Assembly: GCF_020165855.1 (NCBI RefSeq)
Contig: NZ_JAIUFY010000005.1
Span: 855,243-919,242, forward strand
Reading direction: 5' to 3'
DNA from: Celeribacter litoreus
GTDB lineage: Bacteria; Pseudomonadota; Alphaproteobacteria; Rhodobacterales; Rhodobacteraceae
Length of the DNA: 64,000 nt
The position numbers and the translations under genes were made by a program. A model generated the notes under the pieces. It ran no database searches and had not been told where the DNA came from. It was given only the letters and a program-made list of their open reading frames with translations. Below, piece after piece: positions 11,903-21,232 of the stretch (position 1 is the stretch's first letter; the number at the start of each line of letters is the position of its first letter).

Positions 11903-11937
11903 GGCCGCCTTCGGGCGGTCTTTTTCGTTTTTTTACA
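11903..11937 (+). terminator. Rho-independent terminator of ftsZ
   Basis: Stem GGCCGCC (11903-11909) / GGCGGTC (11914-11920) with a TTCG tetraloop, followed by TTTTTCGTTTTTTT. It closes the ftsZ transcript and separates it from lpxC. Confidence 0.92.
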
Positions 11938-12116
11938 ATTACTTGCTGCGCTGCCGCGAGGATGTGCGCGGGAATCTGCCTTCTCACGGGGCGGGATGTT
12001 TCATTTCGTTACAATCTTTGAGTTGAGAGAAGGTTAAAGCTCGCGATACTTCGACTACATCATAAGCGCGGGTGGCATTCGACCGCCCGACATAGAAGAA
12101 ACGTGAGGCCAGAGCC

Positions 12117-13052
12117 GTGCAAAAGACAGTCGCAAAGAACATCCGCTTCGACGGTGTGGGTCTCCACTCCGGCGCGCCTGTGCGCATGGTCGTCTCTCCA
12201 GCCCCTGTGAATAGCGGCATCACCTTTATCCGTTCCGACGTTGAGGCCGACGCGTCCGATACACGCGATGCGGTCATCCCGGCCCGTTGGGATGTTGTGG
12301 TCCCGTCGCAGCTCTGCACGCTGATCCGCAACGAAGACGGTGTCGAGCTTTCGACTATCGAGCACATCATGGCGGCCCTTGCTGGCTGTGGCGTCGTTAA
12401 TGCGATCGTGTCCGTGAGCGGGCCGGAAGTTCCGATCCTTGATGGCTCAGCAGCTCCGTTTGTTGACGGTATTCTGGCCGCTGGCCTCGAAACACAGGGC
12501 GGTGCCCTGCGCGCGCTCAAGATCCTCAAGCCTGTGGAAGTCAAAACCGACACGGCCACCGCACGCCTTGAGCCGGCGGATACGATGGAGATCGATTTCC
12601 ACATCGACTTTTCCGACAAAGCCATTGGGGTGCAGGATAAGCACCTGAAGATGTCGAATGGCGCGTTTGTGCGCGAGCTGTCCGACTGCCGCACCTTCTG
12701 CCGCAAGGCCGACGTGGATTACATGCGTGAGAACGGTCTCGCCCTCGGCGGCACTTTCGAGAACGCTGTTGTCGTTGATGACGCGGAGGTTCTGTCTCCG
12801 GGCGGTCTGCGCCGTGCGGATGAGCCTGTGCGCCACAAAATGCTCGATGCTCTTGGCGATCTGTTCCTCGCAGGCGCTCCGATCCTCGGGCGCTATGTCG
12901 GCGATAAATCCGGCCACGCCGTGACCAACCAGTTGCTGCGCGCGCTCTTTGCGACGCCGGGTGCCTGGGCCTATGTGACGGTGGACGGGGCGACTGCAGC
13001 GCGTCTGCCTGGAGCCGGTGTGAGCCACGCTGATCTCGCGGCCTGTGCCTAA
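12117..13052 (+). CDS. lpxC: LpxC, UDP-3-O-acyl-GlcNAc deacetylase
   Basis: Zinc-dependent deacetylase, the committed step of lipid A synthesis. The zinc and catalytic motifs are EHIMAAL (82-88), HKMLDALGD (240-248) and GDKSGH (262-267), all intact. The 311-residue length is normal. The start is GTG (MQKTVAKNIRFDGVG), preceded by GAGG; this matches where the family begins, and no nearer ATG exists. It lies between the ftsZ and lpxC terminators and so appears to be monocistronic, with its promoter in 11940-12116. Confidence 0.96.
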   Translation: MQKTVAKNIRFDGVGLHSGAPVRMVVSPAPVNSGITFIRSDVEADASDTRDAVIPARWDVVVPSQLCTLIRNEDGVELSTIEHIMAALAGCGVVNAIVSVSGPEVPILDGSAAPFVDGILAAGLETQGGALRALKILKPVEVKTDTATARLEPADTMEIDFHIDFSDKAIGVQDKHLKMSNGAFVRELSDCRTFCRKADVDYMRENGLALGGTFENAVVVDDAEVLSPGGLRRADEPVRHKMLDALGDLFLAGAPILGRYVGDKSGHAVTNQLLRALFATPGAWAYVTVDGATAARLPGAGVSHADLAACA

Positions 13053-13126
13053 GGCGCACCATGCCAAATAGACTGCCTCAGAGACCTGTGCGTGTTTTGG
13101 GGCAGACACTCTCTCAGCCGTGACAT

Positions 13127-13162
13127 AAAATCCTGTGCAAAGACGTTTTGCACCGGATTTTT
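13127..13162 (+). terminator. Rho-independent terminator of lpxC
   Basis: Long imperfect palindrome: AAAATCC-T-GTGCAAA, loop GACGT, TTTGCAC-C-GGATTTTT, with one mismatch in about fifteen pairs, ending in a T-run. The T-run direction and its position 75 bp after lpxC make a terminator more likely than an operator for the next gene, although the GTGCAAA-N5-TTTGCAC core could also bind a protein. Confidence 0.8.
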
Positions 13163-13226
13163 CTGTGCTAGGAGTGTGTCCACGACCCGCGAGAGACGGG
13201 GGGAGACGTTGAAGATAGGGCCTTTT

Positions 13227-14063
13227 ATGACGGCAAGTAAAACAGGCGGATTGGGTGTGGCTCTTGGCCTCTCCATGGTTTTTCTGACAGCTTGCGGGGA
13301 TTACGCGCCCACAGCGAACCTAGAGGGCTATCCGGCGGAAGAGATTTACGCCCGTGCCGAATACGAGATCACACAAAAAGATTTCGGGGATGCGGCTGAA
13401 TTCTTTGGTGAAGTTGAACGTCTCTATCCCTATTCCGACTGGGCAAAACGCGCCTTGATCATGCAGGCGTTCTCCTACCACCGTGATCGTGATTACGAGA
13501 ACGCGCGTGTCTCCGCGCAGCGCTTCCTCGATTTTTATCCCGCAGACGAAGATGCCGCCTACGCGCAATACCTGCTCGCGCTTTCTTATTACGACCAGAT
13601 CGATGATGTGGGTCGCGACCAAGGGCTGACTTTCCTCGCGCTGCAAGAATTGCGCACGGTGATCGAGCGCTATCCCGACAGCGAATATGCGCGCTCTGCG
13701 ATTCTGAAATTCGACCTCGCTTTTGACCACCTCGCCGCTAAAGAGATGGAGATCGGGCGGTATTACCTCAAGCGCAAGCATTACGCCGCCGCCTCGAACC
13801 GGTTCCGTGTTGTGGTCGAGAGCTTCCAGTCCACTCAGCACACGCCAGAGGCGCTTCACCGTCTCGTCGAGAGCTATCTGTCGCTCGGCTTGATCGAAGA
13901 GGCCCAGACCGCTGGCGCGATCCTCGGCTATAACTACCAGTCTTCGGAGTGGTATGAGGCGAGTTATGCACTGCTGACGCAGCAGGGACTTGAGGTCAAA
14001 GTGTTTGATAACAACTGGCTCGGCGCGGTCTATCGCCAGATGATCCGCGGCGAATGGCTCTGA
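13227..14063 (+). CDS. bamD: BamD, outer-membrane assembly lipoprotein
   Basis: TPR lipoprotein of the beta-barrel assembly machine, on the periplasmic face of the outer membrane. A signal peptide ends in the lipobox LTAC with the lipidated Cys23. The mature part begins with the typical BamD segment (YPAEEIYARAEY, FGEVERLYPYSDWAKRA) and continues as TPR-like helices. Length 278 residues from the ATG at 13227; the open frame extends upstream to 13092, but the signal peptide decides the start. recN follows after 19 bp, the same order as in other alphaproteobacteria. Confidence 0.94.
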   Translation: MTASKTGGLGVALGLSMVFLTACGDYAPTANLEGYPAEEIYARAEYEITQKDFGDAAEFFGEVERLYPYSDWAKRALIMQAFSYHRDRDYENARVSAQRFLDFYPADEDAAYAQYLLALSYYDQIDDVGRDQGLTFLALQELRTVIERYPDSEYARSAILKFDLAFDHLAAKEMEIGRYYLKRKHYAAASNRFRVVVESFQSTQHTPEALHRLVESYLSLGLIEEAQTAGAILGYNYQSSEWYEASYALLTQQGLEVKVFDNNWLGAVYRQMIRGEWL

Positions 14064-14082
14064 GTCTGCAGGACGCACTTAC

Positions 14083-15735
14083 ATGCTGAGAAGTCTCGAT
14101 ATCCGGGACATGTTGATCATTGATCGGCTGGAGCTTGAGTTTCAGCCGGGTCTCAATGTGCTCACGGGGGAGACCGGCGCGGGGAAGTCCATTCTGCTCG
14201 ACAGTCTTGGCTTTGTGCTTGGCTGGCGAGGGCGCGCCGATCTCGTGCGGGCGGGGGCGAAGCAGGGCGAAGTGAGCGCTGTCTTTGATCTGCCAAAGGG
14301 GCACGACGCTGAAGCGCTCCTCGAAGAGATGGGGATCGACACCGAGGACGGCGAACTGATCCTGCGGCGCGTAAATAGCGCGGATGGGCGTAAGACGGCC
14401 TGGGTCAATGACCGGCGGGTGTCGGGTGATGTGCTGCGACGGCTCTCGGACCTGTTGGTCGAGTTGCACGGGCAGCACGACGATCGCGGCCTTTTGAACC
14501 CACGCGGGCACCGTGTGTTGCTCGATGCATTCGGCGGGTTGGACGCGGCGCTCAAGGAGACGCGCGCGGCGTGGTCAGAACTTTCCCAAGCCCGCAAGGA
14601 CCTCCGCGCGGCGGAAGCGACGCAGGACGCGTTGAAATCCGAAGAAGAGTTTCTGCGTCACGCTGTGTCCGAACTGGACGCATTGGGGCCAGAGGAAGGA
14701 GAAGAGGCGAAGCTCGACGCGGAACGCCGTCTGATGCAATCGGCAGAAAAGATCGCAGCGGACGTATCCAAGGCTTATCAGGCCATAGGATACGACGGTG
14801 GGGAGGGAATGCTCTCTGACGCGCTCAAGTGGCTCGAAGGGGCGTCTGACAAGGCCGAGGGCAAACTCGACGAGGCGATTGATGCCCTCGGGCGGGCTCT
14901 AAATGAATTGGCTGAGGCGCAGGCGGGTGTGGAAAGCTGTATCGAGGCGCTCCAGTTCAATCCGCATGATTTGGAGATGGTTGAGGAACGCTTGTTCGCG
15001 ATCCGTGGCTTGGCTCGCAAACATGGCGTTCTGGCGGATGATCTCGGGACGTTTGCGGAGGATTTGCGAGAAAAACTCGCTGCGCTCGATGGTGGGGCAG
15101 CGGACCTTGCGAAGCTTGAGAAACGTCTGGCGACGGCACAGACCCTGTACGATGCGGCGGCGACTGCGCTGACGGGCGCCCGCATTGCGGCGGCGATGGA
15201 GCTTGATGCGCTGATGGCGGAGGAACTCGCCCCGCTCAAAATGGAGCGTGCGGTGTTCTCCACGGAGATTGCAGAGACGGACGCAGGGCCGGAAGGGCGC
15301 GATGCGGTGTCGTTTACCGTTGCGACCAACCCTGGCGCACCGGCGGGTCCGCTGAACAAGATTGCCTCCGGCGGTGAATTGTCCCGCTTCCTGCTTGCGC
15401 TCAAAGTTTGCCTGACCCGTGACCAGAACGGTGTGACGATGATTTTTGACGAAATCGACCGCGGTGTGGGCGGTGCCACGGCGGATGCCGTGGGGCGCAG
15501 GCTCAAATCTTTGTCGGACGAGGGGCAGGTGCTTGTCGTGACGCACAGCCCGCAGGTCGCGGCGCTGGGTGGGCATCACTGGCGTGTGGCGAAACGCATC
15601 GAGGATGGCATGACCCTCTCGGAGGTCACGCCTCTGGAAGACGGCGCGCGGGTCGATGAGATCGCGCGGATGTTGTCGGGGGATACGATTTCCGACGCGG
15701 CCCGAGAGGCGGCCCGCGCATTGCTCGCAGGCTAA
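14083..15735 (+). CDS. recN: RecN, DNA repair protein
   Basis: SMC-like ATPase that acts early in double-strand break repair. Walker A GETGAGKS is at residues 29-36, a central Ala/Glu-rich coiled coil runs from about 150 to 380, the ABC signature ASGGELSRFLLALK is at 428-441 and the Walker B aspartate and glutamate are D456-E457. Length 550 residues is normal. It follows bamD closely and ends before a terminator shared with the convergent dehydrogenase gene. An SOS box was not identified. Confidence 0.95.
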   Translation: MLRSLDIRDMLIIDRLELEFQPGLNVLTGETGAGKSILLDSLGFVLGWRGRADLVRAGAKQGEVSAVFDLPKGHDAEALLEEMGIDTEDGELILRRVNSADGRKTAWVNDRRVSGDVLRRLSDLLVELHGQHDDRGLLNPRGHRVLLDAFGGLDAALKETRAAWSELSQARKDLRAAEATQDALKSEEEFLRHAVSELDALGPEEGEEAKLDAERRLMQSAEKIAADVSKAYQAIGYDGGEGMLSDALKWLEGASDKAEGKLDEAIDALGRALNELAEAQAGVESCIEALQFNPHDLEMVEERLFAIRGLARKHGVLADDLGTFAEDLREKLAALDGGAADLAKLEKRLATAQTLYDAAATALTGARIAAAMELDALMAEELAPLKMERAVFSTEIAETDAGPEGRDAVSFTVATNPGAPAGPLNKIASGGELSRFLLALKVCLTRDQNGVTMIFDEIDRGVGGATADAVGRRLKSLSDEGQVLVVTHSPQVAALGGHHWRVAKRIEDGMTLSEVTPLEDGARVDEIARMLSGDTISDAAREAARALLAG

Positions 15736-15741
15736 ATTAAC

Positions 15742-15773
15742 GGCGCGAGGCGATTGGCCCCGCGCCTTTTTTC
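15742..15773 (+). terminator. Rho-independent terminator of recN
   Basis: GGCGCGAGG (15742-15750) pairs with CCCCGCGCC (15758-15766) with one mismatch, followed by TTTTTTCTT. The T-run ends at the stop codon of the convergent gene. Confidence 0.85.
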
Positions 15774-17141
15774 TTAGGGGATAAGCTTACCCGGATTGAG
15801 GATGTTCGTCGGATCGAGCGCCTTTTTGAGCTGACCCATAACGGCCCAAGCTGCGCCGTGCTCCGCATCCATCAGGCTCTTTTTACCAAAGCCGATGCCG
15901 TGTTCGCCCGTGATCGTGCCGCCGAACTTCAGCGCACGTTCCGCCATGCGGTGGGCGAGGTCTTTGGCGAGTTTGATTTCCTCGGTGTCGTTCGGGTCCA
16001 CCAGAAGGATGGCGTGGAAGTTTCCGTCTCCGACGTGCCCGAGGATCGGGCCCTGGATCGGGGAGGCTTCGATGTCTTGCGCTGTTTCCTCGACCGCTTC
16101 GGCGAGTTTCGAGATCGGCACGCAGATGTCGGTCACAACGGCTTTCGCCCCTTTGCGGAGCGCGAGACAGGCCCAATAGGCGTGGTGGCGCATGGTCCAG
16201 AGTGCGTTGCGATCCTCTGCTTTGGACGCCCACTCGAAGTCGGAGCCGCCGAAGTCGTGGATGATCTCACCGAAAAGCTCGACCTGCTCGGCGACCGCGC
16301 CCTCGGAGCCGTGGAATTCGACGAAGAGATGCGGTTTGAGCGGGAAGTCCGCGCCAGAATACGCGTTTACGGCCCGCACGGATTCGGCGTCGAGAAATTC
16401 GATCCGTGCCATGGGAAGACCGACTTGAATTGTGGCGATTACGGCCTCAACGGCGGGGCCCATTTCTTCAAAGGAGCAGACTGCGGCAGAAATGGCCTCC
16501 GGCTGACCATGCAGCCGCACGGTCATCTCTGTGATCAGGCCAAGCGTGCCCTCGGAGCCGACCATCAGAGAGGTCAGGTCATATCCTGCCGCCGATTTGC
16601 GGGCGCGGGAGCCGGTGTGGATGATAGAGCCGTCCGCGAGCACGACCTCAAGCCCGATGACGTTCTCTTTCATCGTTCCGTATTTCACAGCCGTGGTGCC
16701 GGAAGCGCGGGTCATGGCCATGCCGCCGAGCGAGGCATTCGCACCGGGGTCAACGGGGAACATGAGACCCGTGGTGCGCAGCTCGACGTTCAATTCTTCG
16801 CGGGTGATGCCGGGCTGGACGATGGCGTCCATGTCGGCGTCATTGACGCGCAGCACACGGTTCATGCGGGTAAAGTCCACGACAATCCCGCCGGAAATCG
16901 CAAGCGTCTGCCCCTCAAGAGATGTGCCTGCGCCGAAGGCCGTTACGGGAATGCCGTGCGCGTGGCAAATCTTCATGATCTGAGACACTTCCTCAGTGCT
17001 TTCCGGATAGGCGACGGCCTCTGGTGGTGTCAGGGGAAACCATGTTTCGGAGAGACCATGCTGATCGAGTTCAGACTTGGAACGGGTGAGCCGAGTCTCT
17101 AGAACAGAGGAAAGCTCGGCGAAGGCGGTATCGGAGATCAT
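15774..17141 (-). CDS. FAD-linked oxidase, D-lactate dehydrogenase/glycolate oxidase GlcD type
   Basis: Flavoprotein that oxidises a 2-hydroxy acid, most likely D-lactate, and passes electrons to the respiratory chain or cytochrome c. FAD-binding PP-loop motif GAGTSLEG at residues 70-77, the DPGANASLGGM segment after it, and the C-terminal oxidase motifs GHVGDGNFH and EHGIG with histidines for the substrate. A 455-residue protein from the ATG at 17141; the frame is open to 17219, but relatives begin at SDTAFAEL-like sequence and the extension has no ribosome binding site. glcE/glcF are not next to it, which favours the single-subunit D-lactate form. It is divergent from the ClC gene. Confidence 0.88.
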   Translation of the reverse strand: MISDTAFAELSSVLETRLTRSKSELDQHGLSETWFPLTPPEAVAYPESTEEVSQIMKICHAHGIPVTAFGAGTSLEGQTLAISGGIVVDFTRMNRVLRVNDADMDAIVQPGITREELNVELRTTGLMFPVDPGANASLGGMAMTRASGTTAVKYGTMKENVIGLEVVLADGSIIHTGSRARKSAAGYDLTSLMVGSEGTLGLITEMTVRLHGQPEAISAAVCSFEEMGPAVEAVIATIQVGLPMARIEFLDAESVRAVNAYSGADFPLKPHLFVEFHGSEGAVAEQVELFGEIIHDFGGSDFEWASKAEDRNALWTMRHHAYWACLALRKGAKAVVTDICVPISKLAEAVEETAQDIEASPIQGPILGHVGDGNFHAILLVDPNDTEEIKLAKDLAHRMAERALKFGGTITGEHGIGFGKKSLMDAEHGAAWAVMGQLKKALDPTNILNPGKLIP

Positions 17142-17240
17142 TGCGGACTCATTGTCTGTTTCTTCGGCTGCGCGACCATAGGGGAAGGCGCCCGTCAGGG
17201 AAAGCAGGCAGCGGCGCACAAGAGGGGATACTGGACGAAC

Positions 17241-18923
17241 ATGTCCGAAACACCGGGATACCCGCGAAAGGCGTGGAAAGAGATCTGCGAAGGTCTGCGT
17301 GAGACGCTTGATCTCGTGCGTGCGAAGGGGCCGAGCCAGATCCAGTTCTGGTTCATTGCGCTCTTGATCGGGATCGCGTCCGGGTTCGCTGCTCTGGGGT
17401 TTCGTCTCGGCATCGACCGCTTGCAGAGCTTTCTTTACGGAACGTCCGACCTACGGCACCTGCACACGGTCGCGCGTGAGCTGCCTTGGTTCTGGGTTTT
17501 GACCCTTCCTGTTTTGGGTGGATTGGCCGTTGGCATCATCTTGAACTGGTTCACGCCGGACGGGCGGGTGCGCTCCGTCGCAGATGTGATTGAAGGCGCG
17601 GCACTCAATGCGGGGCGCGTCGAAAAGCGCGCGGGGCTTGCATCCGCTGCCGCGTCGTTGATCACTCTGTCGACCGGTGGGTCATCCGGTCGTGAGGGGC
17701 CTGTCGTCCACCTTGCAGCTGTCATCTCCACTTGGGTATCAAACCGCCTCCATGCCAACGGCATTACGGGGCGCGATTTGCTCGGCTGTGCGGTCGCCGC
17801 CGCTGTGTCCGCGTCCTTTAATGCGCCGATTGCGGGGGCGCTCTTCGCCCTCGAAGTCGTGCTTCGCCATTTTGCCGTGCATGCGTTCGCGCCGATTGCG
17901 ATTGCCTCGGTCGCGGGGACCGTCATCAACCGGATCGAATTCGGCGGGGTGACGGAGTTTGTGCTCGCCGAAGAGGGGGCGTTGAGTTTTTATGTCGAGC
18001 TTCCCGCCTTTGTCATCCTCGGTCTGATTTGCGGCGTCGTGGCAGTGCTGCTCATGCGCACGATCTTTATGGCTGATGATTTCGGGACATGGGTGCAGCA
18101 GAAGACCAAGTTGCCCCCTGTACTGCGCCCTGCGGTGGCGGGCTTCTTGCTCGGCCTCATCGCGATCAAATTCCCGCATATCATCGGGGTCGGCTATGAG
18201 ACGACCTCCTCTGCGCTGACCGGAGAATTGTTGCTCTGGACGGCCATTATGTATGCGGTGGTCAAAGTCGTGGCCGTGTCGATCACCATGGCGGGCCGCA
18301 TGGGGGGCGGGGTGTTCTCTCCTGCGCTCATGGTCGGAGCGTTGACCGGATTAGCATTTGGCCTCATCGCCACCAGCATCTTTCCGAACGTGTCAGGCAC
18401 GGTGACGCTTTATGCGCTCGCCGGTATGGGGGCGGTCGCCGCGGCGGTCCTAGGCGCGCCGATTTCGACGACGTTGATTGTGTTTGAACTCACGGGCGAC
18501 TGGCAGACGGGTCTGGCCGTGATGGTGGCTGTGTCGCTCTCCACCGCGCTGGCGTCACGTCTCGTGGATCGCTCGTTCTTCCTCACCCTTCTGGAACGCC
18601 GCGATGTGCATCTGGCCGCTGGGCCACAGGCCTATCTGCTTGCGACGGTGCGCGTCCATCAATGCTACCGCGCGCCCGACGCGCCACGGGCGGCCTCCGA
18701 GAAGGACTGTCGCGACCTGATCTCGAAGGGTGTTTATATCTCGCCCAACGCGACGCTCGAAAAGGCGATGCCGATGTTCGAGAAGCACAACCTGATCTTT
18801 ATTCCCGTCGTGACCTTGCGTGAAGACACGGGGCCGGAGCTTTACGGGGCGTTGTTTCAGGTCGACGCACTACGGGTGTTTTCGCGAAAACTCGCAGAGA
18901 CGGCAGCGGAAGAGCATTCGTGA
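17241..18923 (+). CDS. ClC-family chloride channel/transporter with channel-like residues
   Basis: Integral membrane anion protein of 560 residues with about ten to twelve hydrophobic segments. The gating-glutamate motif GREGP is at 150-154 (E152) and GGVFSP at 356-361. In place of the selectivity motif GSGIP, the sequence before IEGA reads RSVAD (about 111-115). The segment FNAPIAGALFALEV places Val206 where the proton-coupled exchangers have the internal glutamate (E203 of E. coli ClC). The C-terminal part (about 485-555) looks like part of a CBS-type regulatory region. Channel rather than exchanger activity is an inference from these residues. Confidence 0.9.
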   Translation: MSETPGYPRKAWKEICEGLRETLDLVRAKGPSQIQFWFIALLIGIASGFAALGFRLGIDRLQSFLYGTSDLRHLHTVARELPWFWVLTLPVLGGLAVGIILNWFTPDGRVRSVADVIEGAALNAGRVEKRAGLASAAASLITLSTGGSSGREGPVVHLAAVISTWVSNRLHANGITGRDLLGCAVAAAVSASFNAPIAGALFALEVVLRHFAVHAFAPIAIASVAGTVINRIEFGGVTEFVLAEEGALSFYVELPAFVILGLICGVVAVLLMRTIFMADDFGTWVQQKTKLPPVLRPAVAGFLLGLIAIKFPHIIGVGYETTSSALTGELLLWTAIMYAVVKVVAVSITMAGRMGGGVFSPALMVGALTGLAFGLIATSIFPNVSGTVTLYALAGMGAVAAAVLGAPISTTLIVFELTGDWQTGLAVMVAVSLSTALASRLVDRSFFLTLLERRDVHLAAGPQAYLLATVRVHQCYRAPDAPRAASEKDCRDLISKGVYISPNATLEKAMPMFEKHNLIFIPVVTLREDTGPELYGALFQVDALRVFSRKLAETAAEEHS

Positions 18924-18944
18924 TCATGCCTCCTGCGAACCAGA

Positions 18945-18972
18945 AACGCGGCACTCGTTAGAGCGCCGCGTT
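18945..18972. other. Hairpin between convergent ClC and DUF427 genes
   Basis: Perfect 8-bp stem AACGCGGC (18945-18952) / GCCGCGTT (18965-18972) with a 12-base loop. There is no clear T-run on either strand. It sits where a shared terminator of the two convergent genes is expected. Confidence 0.45.
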
Positions 18973-18998
18973 GGTCAATCACATAAATTTAAGCTGGC

Positions 18999-19340
18999 TT
19001 ACAGCTGCTCGACAGCGGCCTTCTGCGGATAGAAGGCGACGTAACCTTTGACGCCGAGTGTCGCGTCTTTCGGCGTCTCGTAGGACCAGGCTGCATTTTC
19101 GATCACGACAGATTTGGTGTGGATGTCAAAGTGCTTGGCTTCGCCTTTAAAAGGGTTGCTGGAGACGGTGTCGGTCTCCTCGAGGAAGGCCATCGCGAGA
19201 TCTTCGCGCGGGAAGTAAATGACAGGAGGAAATTCCCCCTCGCTCAGTTCCAATGCACGGTCGGTTTCACCCAATACCGCACCACCTGCTCGCACAACCC
19301 ACTTTCCGCCAGCCGGACGGATCTTAATATCATCACCCAT
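18999..19340 (-). CDS. DUF427 domain protein
   Basis: A 113-residue soluble protein that is almost wholly one DUF427 domain: WVVRAGGAVLGETDRALEL, PPVIYFPREDL and the later AWSYETP..KGYVAFYP pattern are characteristic. No signal peptide or membrane segment. Function of the family is unsettled. It is the last gene of the minus-strand run cobT-aminopeptidase-DUF427, 62 bp after the peptidase stop. Confidence 0.9.
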   Translation of the reverse strand: MGDDIKIRPAGGKWVVRAGGAVLGETDRALELSEGEFPPVIYFPREDLAMAFLEETDTVSSNPFKGEAKHFDIHTKSVVIENAAWSYETPKDATLGVKGYVAFYPQKAAVEQL

Positions 19341-19402
19341 CTTTTCATCCCTCTATTCTTAAGTCGCGCGCACCCTATCAGGGTTTGTGCGTCAGGTATA
19401 TG

Positions 19403-21184
19403 TCAGACTGGTGCAACCGCTTGTCGCAACCATGCACGGGCTTCCTCGGAAACGCGCGGGCCGATTTTTTCCCAAACTTCCGCATGATAGCTGTTGAGCC
19501 AGTCCCGTTCCCATGGCGCCAATTCATCCGCGAGGATGAGGTTGCGGTCAATGGGGACAAAGGTCAGGGTTTCGAAAGCGAACATGGTGCGATCGTCTGC
19601 GCCATCAAGGGCGGGGGCCTCTTGGACGACGATCAGGTTTTCAATCCGAATGCCGAACTTTCCTTCGCGGTAGTAACCGGGTTCGTTGGACAGAATCATG
19701 CCCGGCCGGAGCGGGAGCGTGGAGAGGCGCGAGATGCGTTGCGGGCCTTCATGGACGGACAGGTAGGAGCCGACGCCATGGCCGGTTCCGTGATCATAGT
19801 CACGTCCCTGCCGCCAGAGCGGCGCGCGGGCGAGGGCATCGAGGTGTGCACCTGCGACTCCTTTGGGGAAGCGGGTGGTCGAGATCCCGATCATCCCCTG
19901 AAGCACCGCAGTGAAAGCGGCACGTTCCTCAAATCCCGGGTCGCCGAGAGCGACGGTCCGCGTGATGTCTGTGGTGCCGTCCTGATACTGGCCGCCACTG
20001 TCGATCAGAAGCAATTCGCCCTCATGGAGCGCGCTGTTGGTGTCCTCAGTGACGCGGTAATGCACGATGGCGCCGTGCGCGCCGGTCCCGCAGATCGTAT
20101 CAAATGAAATCTCTTTGAGAGCGCCCGTAGCACCGCGAAAGGCCTCCAGCTTTTTGACGACCTCGATTTCCGTGAGGTCCTCGATCGGTTGCTCGGAGAG
20201 CCAGTAAAGAAACTCCACCATCGCCGCCCCGTCGCGCAAATGCGCAACACGCGCGCCTTCAAGCTCAGCGTTGTTTTTGCACGCCTTGGGCAGAATGCAG
20301 GGATCATCTCCTGCGACCAGCTCCGCCTCAGACAGCAGGGCTTTGACAGCCTCGGGCGCGGTTTTGATGTCGACGAGGACGGGGCCGGTGAGCTCAGAGA
20401 GGGCCGCAGAAAACGCGTCTCTGGAGTGGACCGAGATGCGCGGATCGGGGCCGAGTGCGTCATATTTCTCTCTGGCGTCAAATAGCGACAGCTTGCCGTC
20501 CGTGGTCAGGATTGCGAAGGCTTGAACGACCGGATTGTGCGCGACATCGGTTCCCCGGATGTTCAAGAGCCAGCAGATGCTATCGGGCAGGGTGAGAACA
20601 ACTGCTTCGGCACCACTCTTGCGTATGGCGTCGCCGATCTCGACAAACTTCTCTTCTGAGGTCTTTCCTGAAAGCTCAAAGGGCTGCTTGATCACGGGAT
20701 TAGCTGGGCGCGCGGGGCGGTCCTGCCAAATCCGGTTCACGAGATTGGGGGTCGGAATCAATTCCTTGTCCGTGCCTTTGAGCAAAGATTTCAGGCGCGA
20801 AATTTCATCAATTGTATGGAGCCACGGATCGAACCCGATCTTTTTTGCATCCGTTTTCAGGAGATAGTCTCCGAGGCCGGTCGCGGGCCAATCGATGAAG
20901 TCAAAGATCTCGCCGTCGCACTGCTCGCGCACCTGAACCGTATAGCGACCATCGGTGAAAAGCGCGGCTTCACCCGCGAGGATCACGGCAAAGCCCGCAG
21001 AGCCAGTAAAGCCCGTGAGCCACGCCAGTCGCTCATCACAGGGCGCGGTGTATTCGCCCTGATGGGCGTCCGCGCGGGGCACGAGGAAGGCATCCACTCC
21101 GACATCCCGCATCGCGGAACGAAGGGCGGTCACACGCGGCGCGGCCTGTTCCGGTCGCGCAGTCACGTCAAAGGTCTGGAACAT
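19403..21184 (-). CDS. Xaa-Pro aminopeptidase (M24B, aminopeptidase P, long form)
   Basis: Dimetal hydrolase that removes N-terminal residues before proline. Two N-terminal creatinase-like domains (about 1-310) precede the pita-bread catalytic domain. Metal ligands are intact: D395 and D406 in DSGGQYQDGTTDITR, H469 in HGTGHGVG, E501 in NEPGYY and E515 in IRIENL. The 593-residue, three-domain form resembles eukaryotic XPNPEP1 and is common in alphaproteobacteria. It starts 48 bp after the cobT stop, so it is probably transcribed with cobT. Confidence 0.94.
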   Translation of the reverse strand: MFQTFDVTARPEQAAPRVTALRSAMRDVGVDAFLVPRADAHQGEYTAPCDERLAWLTGFTGSAGFAVILAGEAALFTDGRYTVQVREQCDGEIFDFIDWPATGLGDYLLKTDAKKIGFDPWLHTIDEISRLKSLLKGTDKELIPTPNLVNRIWQDRPARPANPVIKQPFELSGKTSEEKFVEIGDAIRKSGAEAVVLTLPDSICWLLNIRGTDVAHNPVVQAFAILTTDGKLSLFDAREKYDALGPDPRISVHSRDAFSAALSELTGPVLVDIKTAPEAVKALLSEAELVAGDDPCILPKACKNNAELEGARVAHLRDGAAMVEFLYWLSEQPIEDLTEIEVVKKLEAFRGATGALKEISFDTICGTGAHGAIVHYRVTEDTNSALHEGELLLIDSGGQYQDGTTDITRTVALGDPGFEERAAFTAVLQGMIGISTTRFPKGVAGAHLDALARAPLWRQGRDYDHGTGHGVGSYLSVHEGPQRISRLSTLPLRPGMILSNEPGYYREGKFGIRIENLIVVQEAPALDGADDRTMFAFETLTFVPIDRNLILADELAPWERDWLNSYHAEVWEKIGPRVSEEARAWLRQAVAPV

Positions 21185-21232
21185 TTTGCAATGGTCCTTT
21201 CTGCATCTCTCAATGAACTAATTGTATGCCTC

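Noticed and set aside
15858-17102. 414-codon plus-strand open frame
   Set aside because: Antisense to the FAD-linked oxidase, which has complete motifs.
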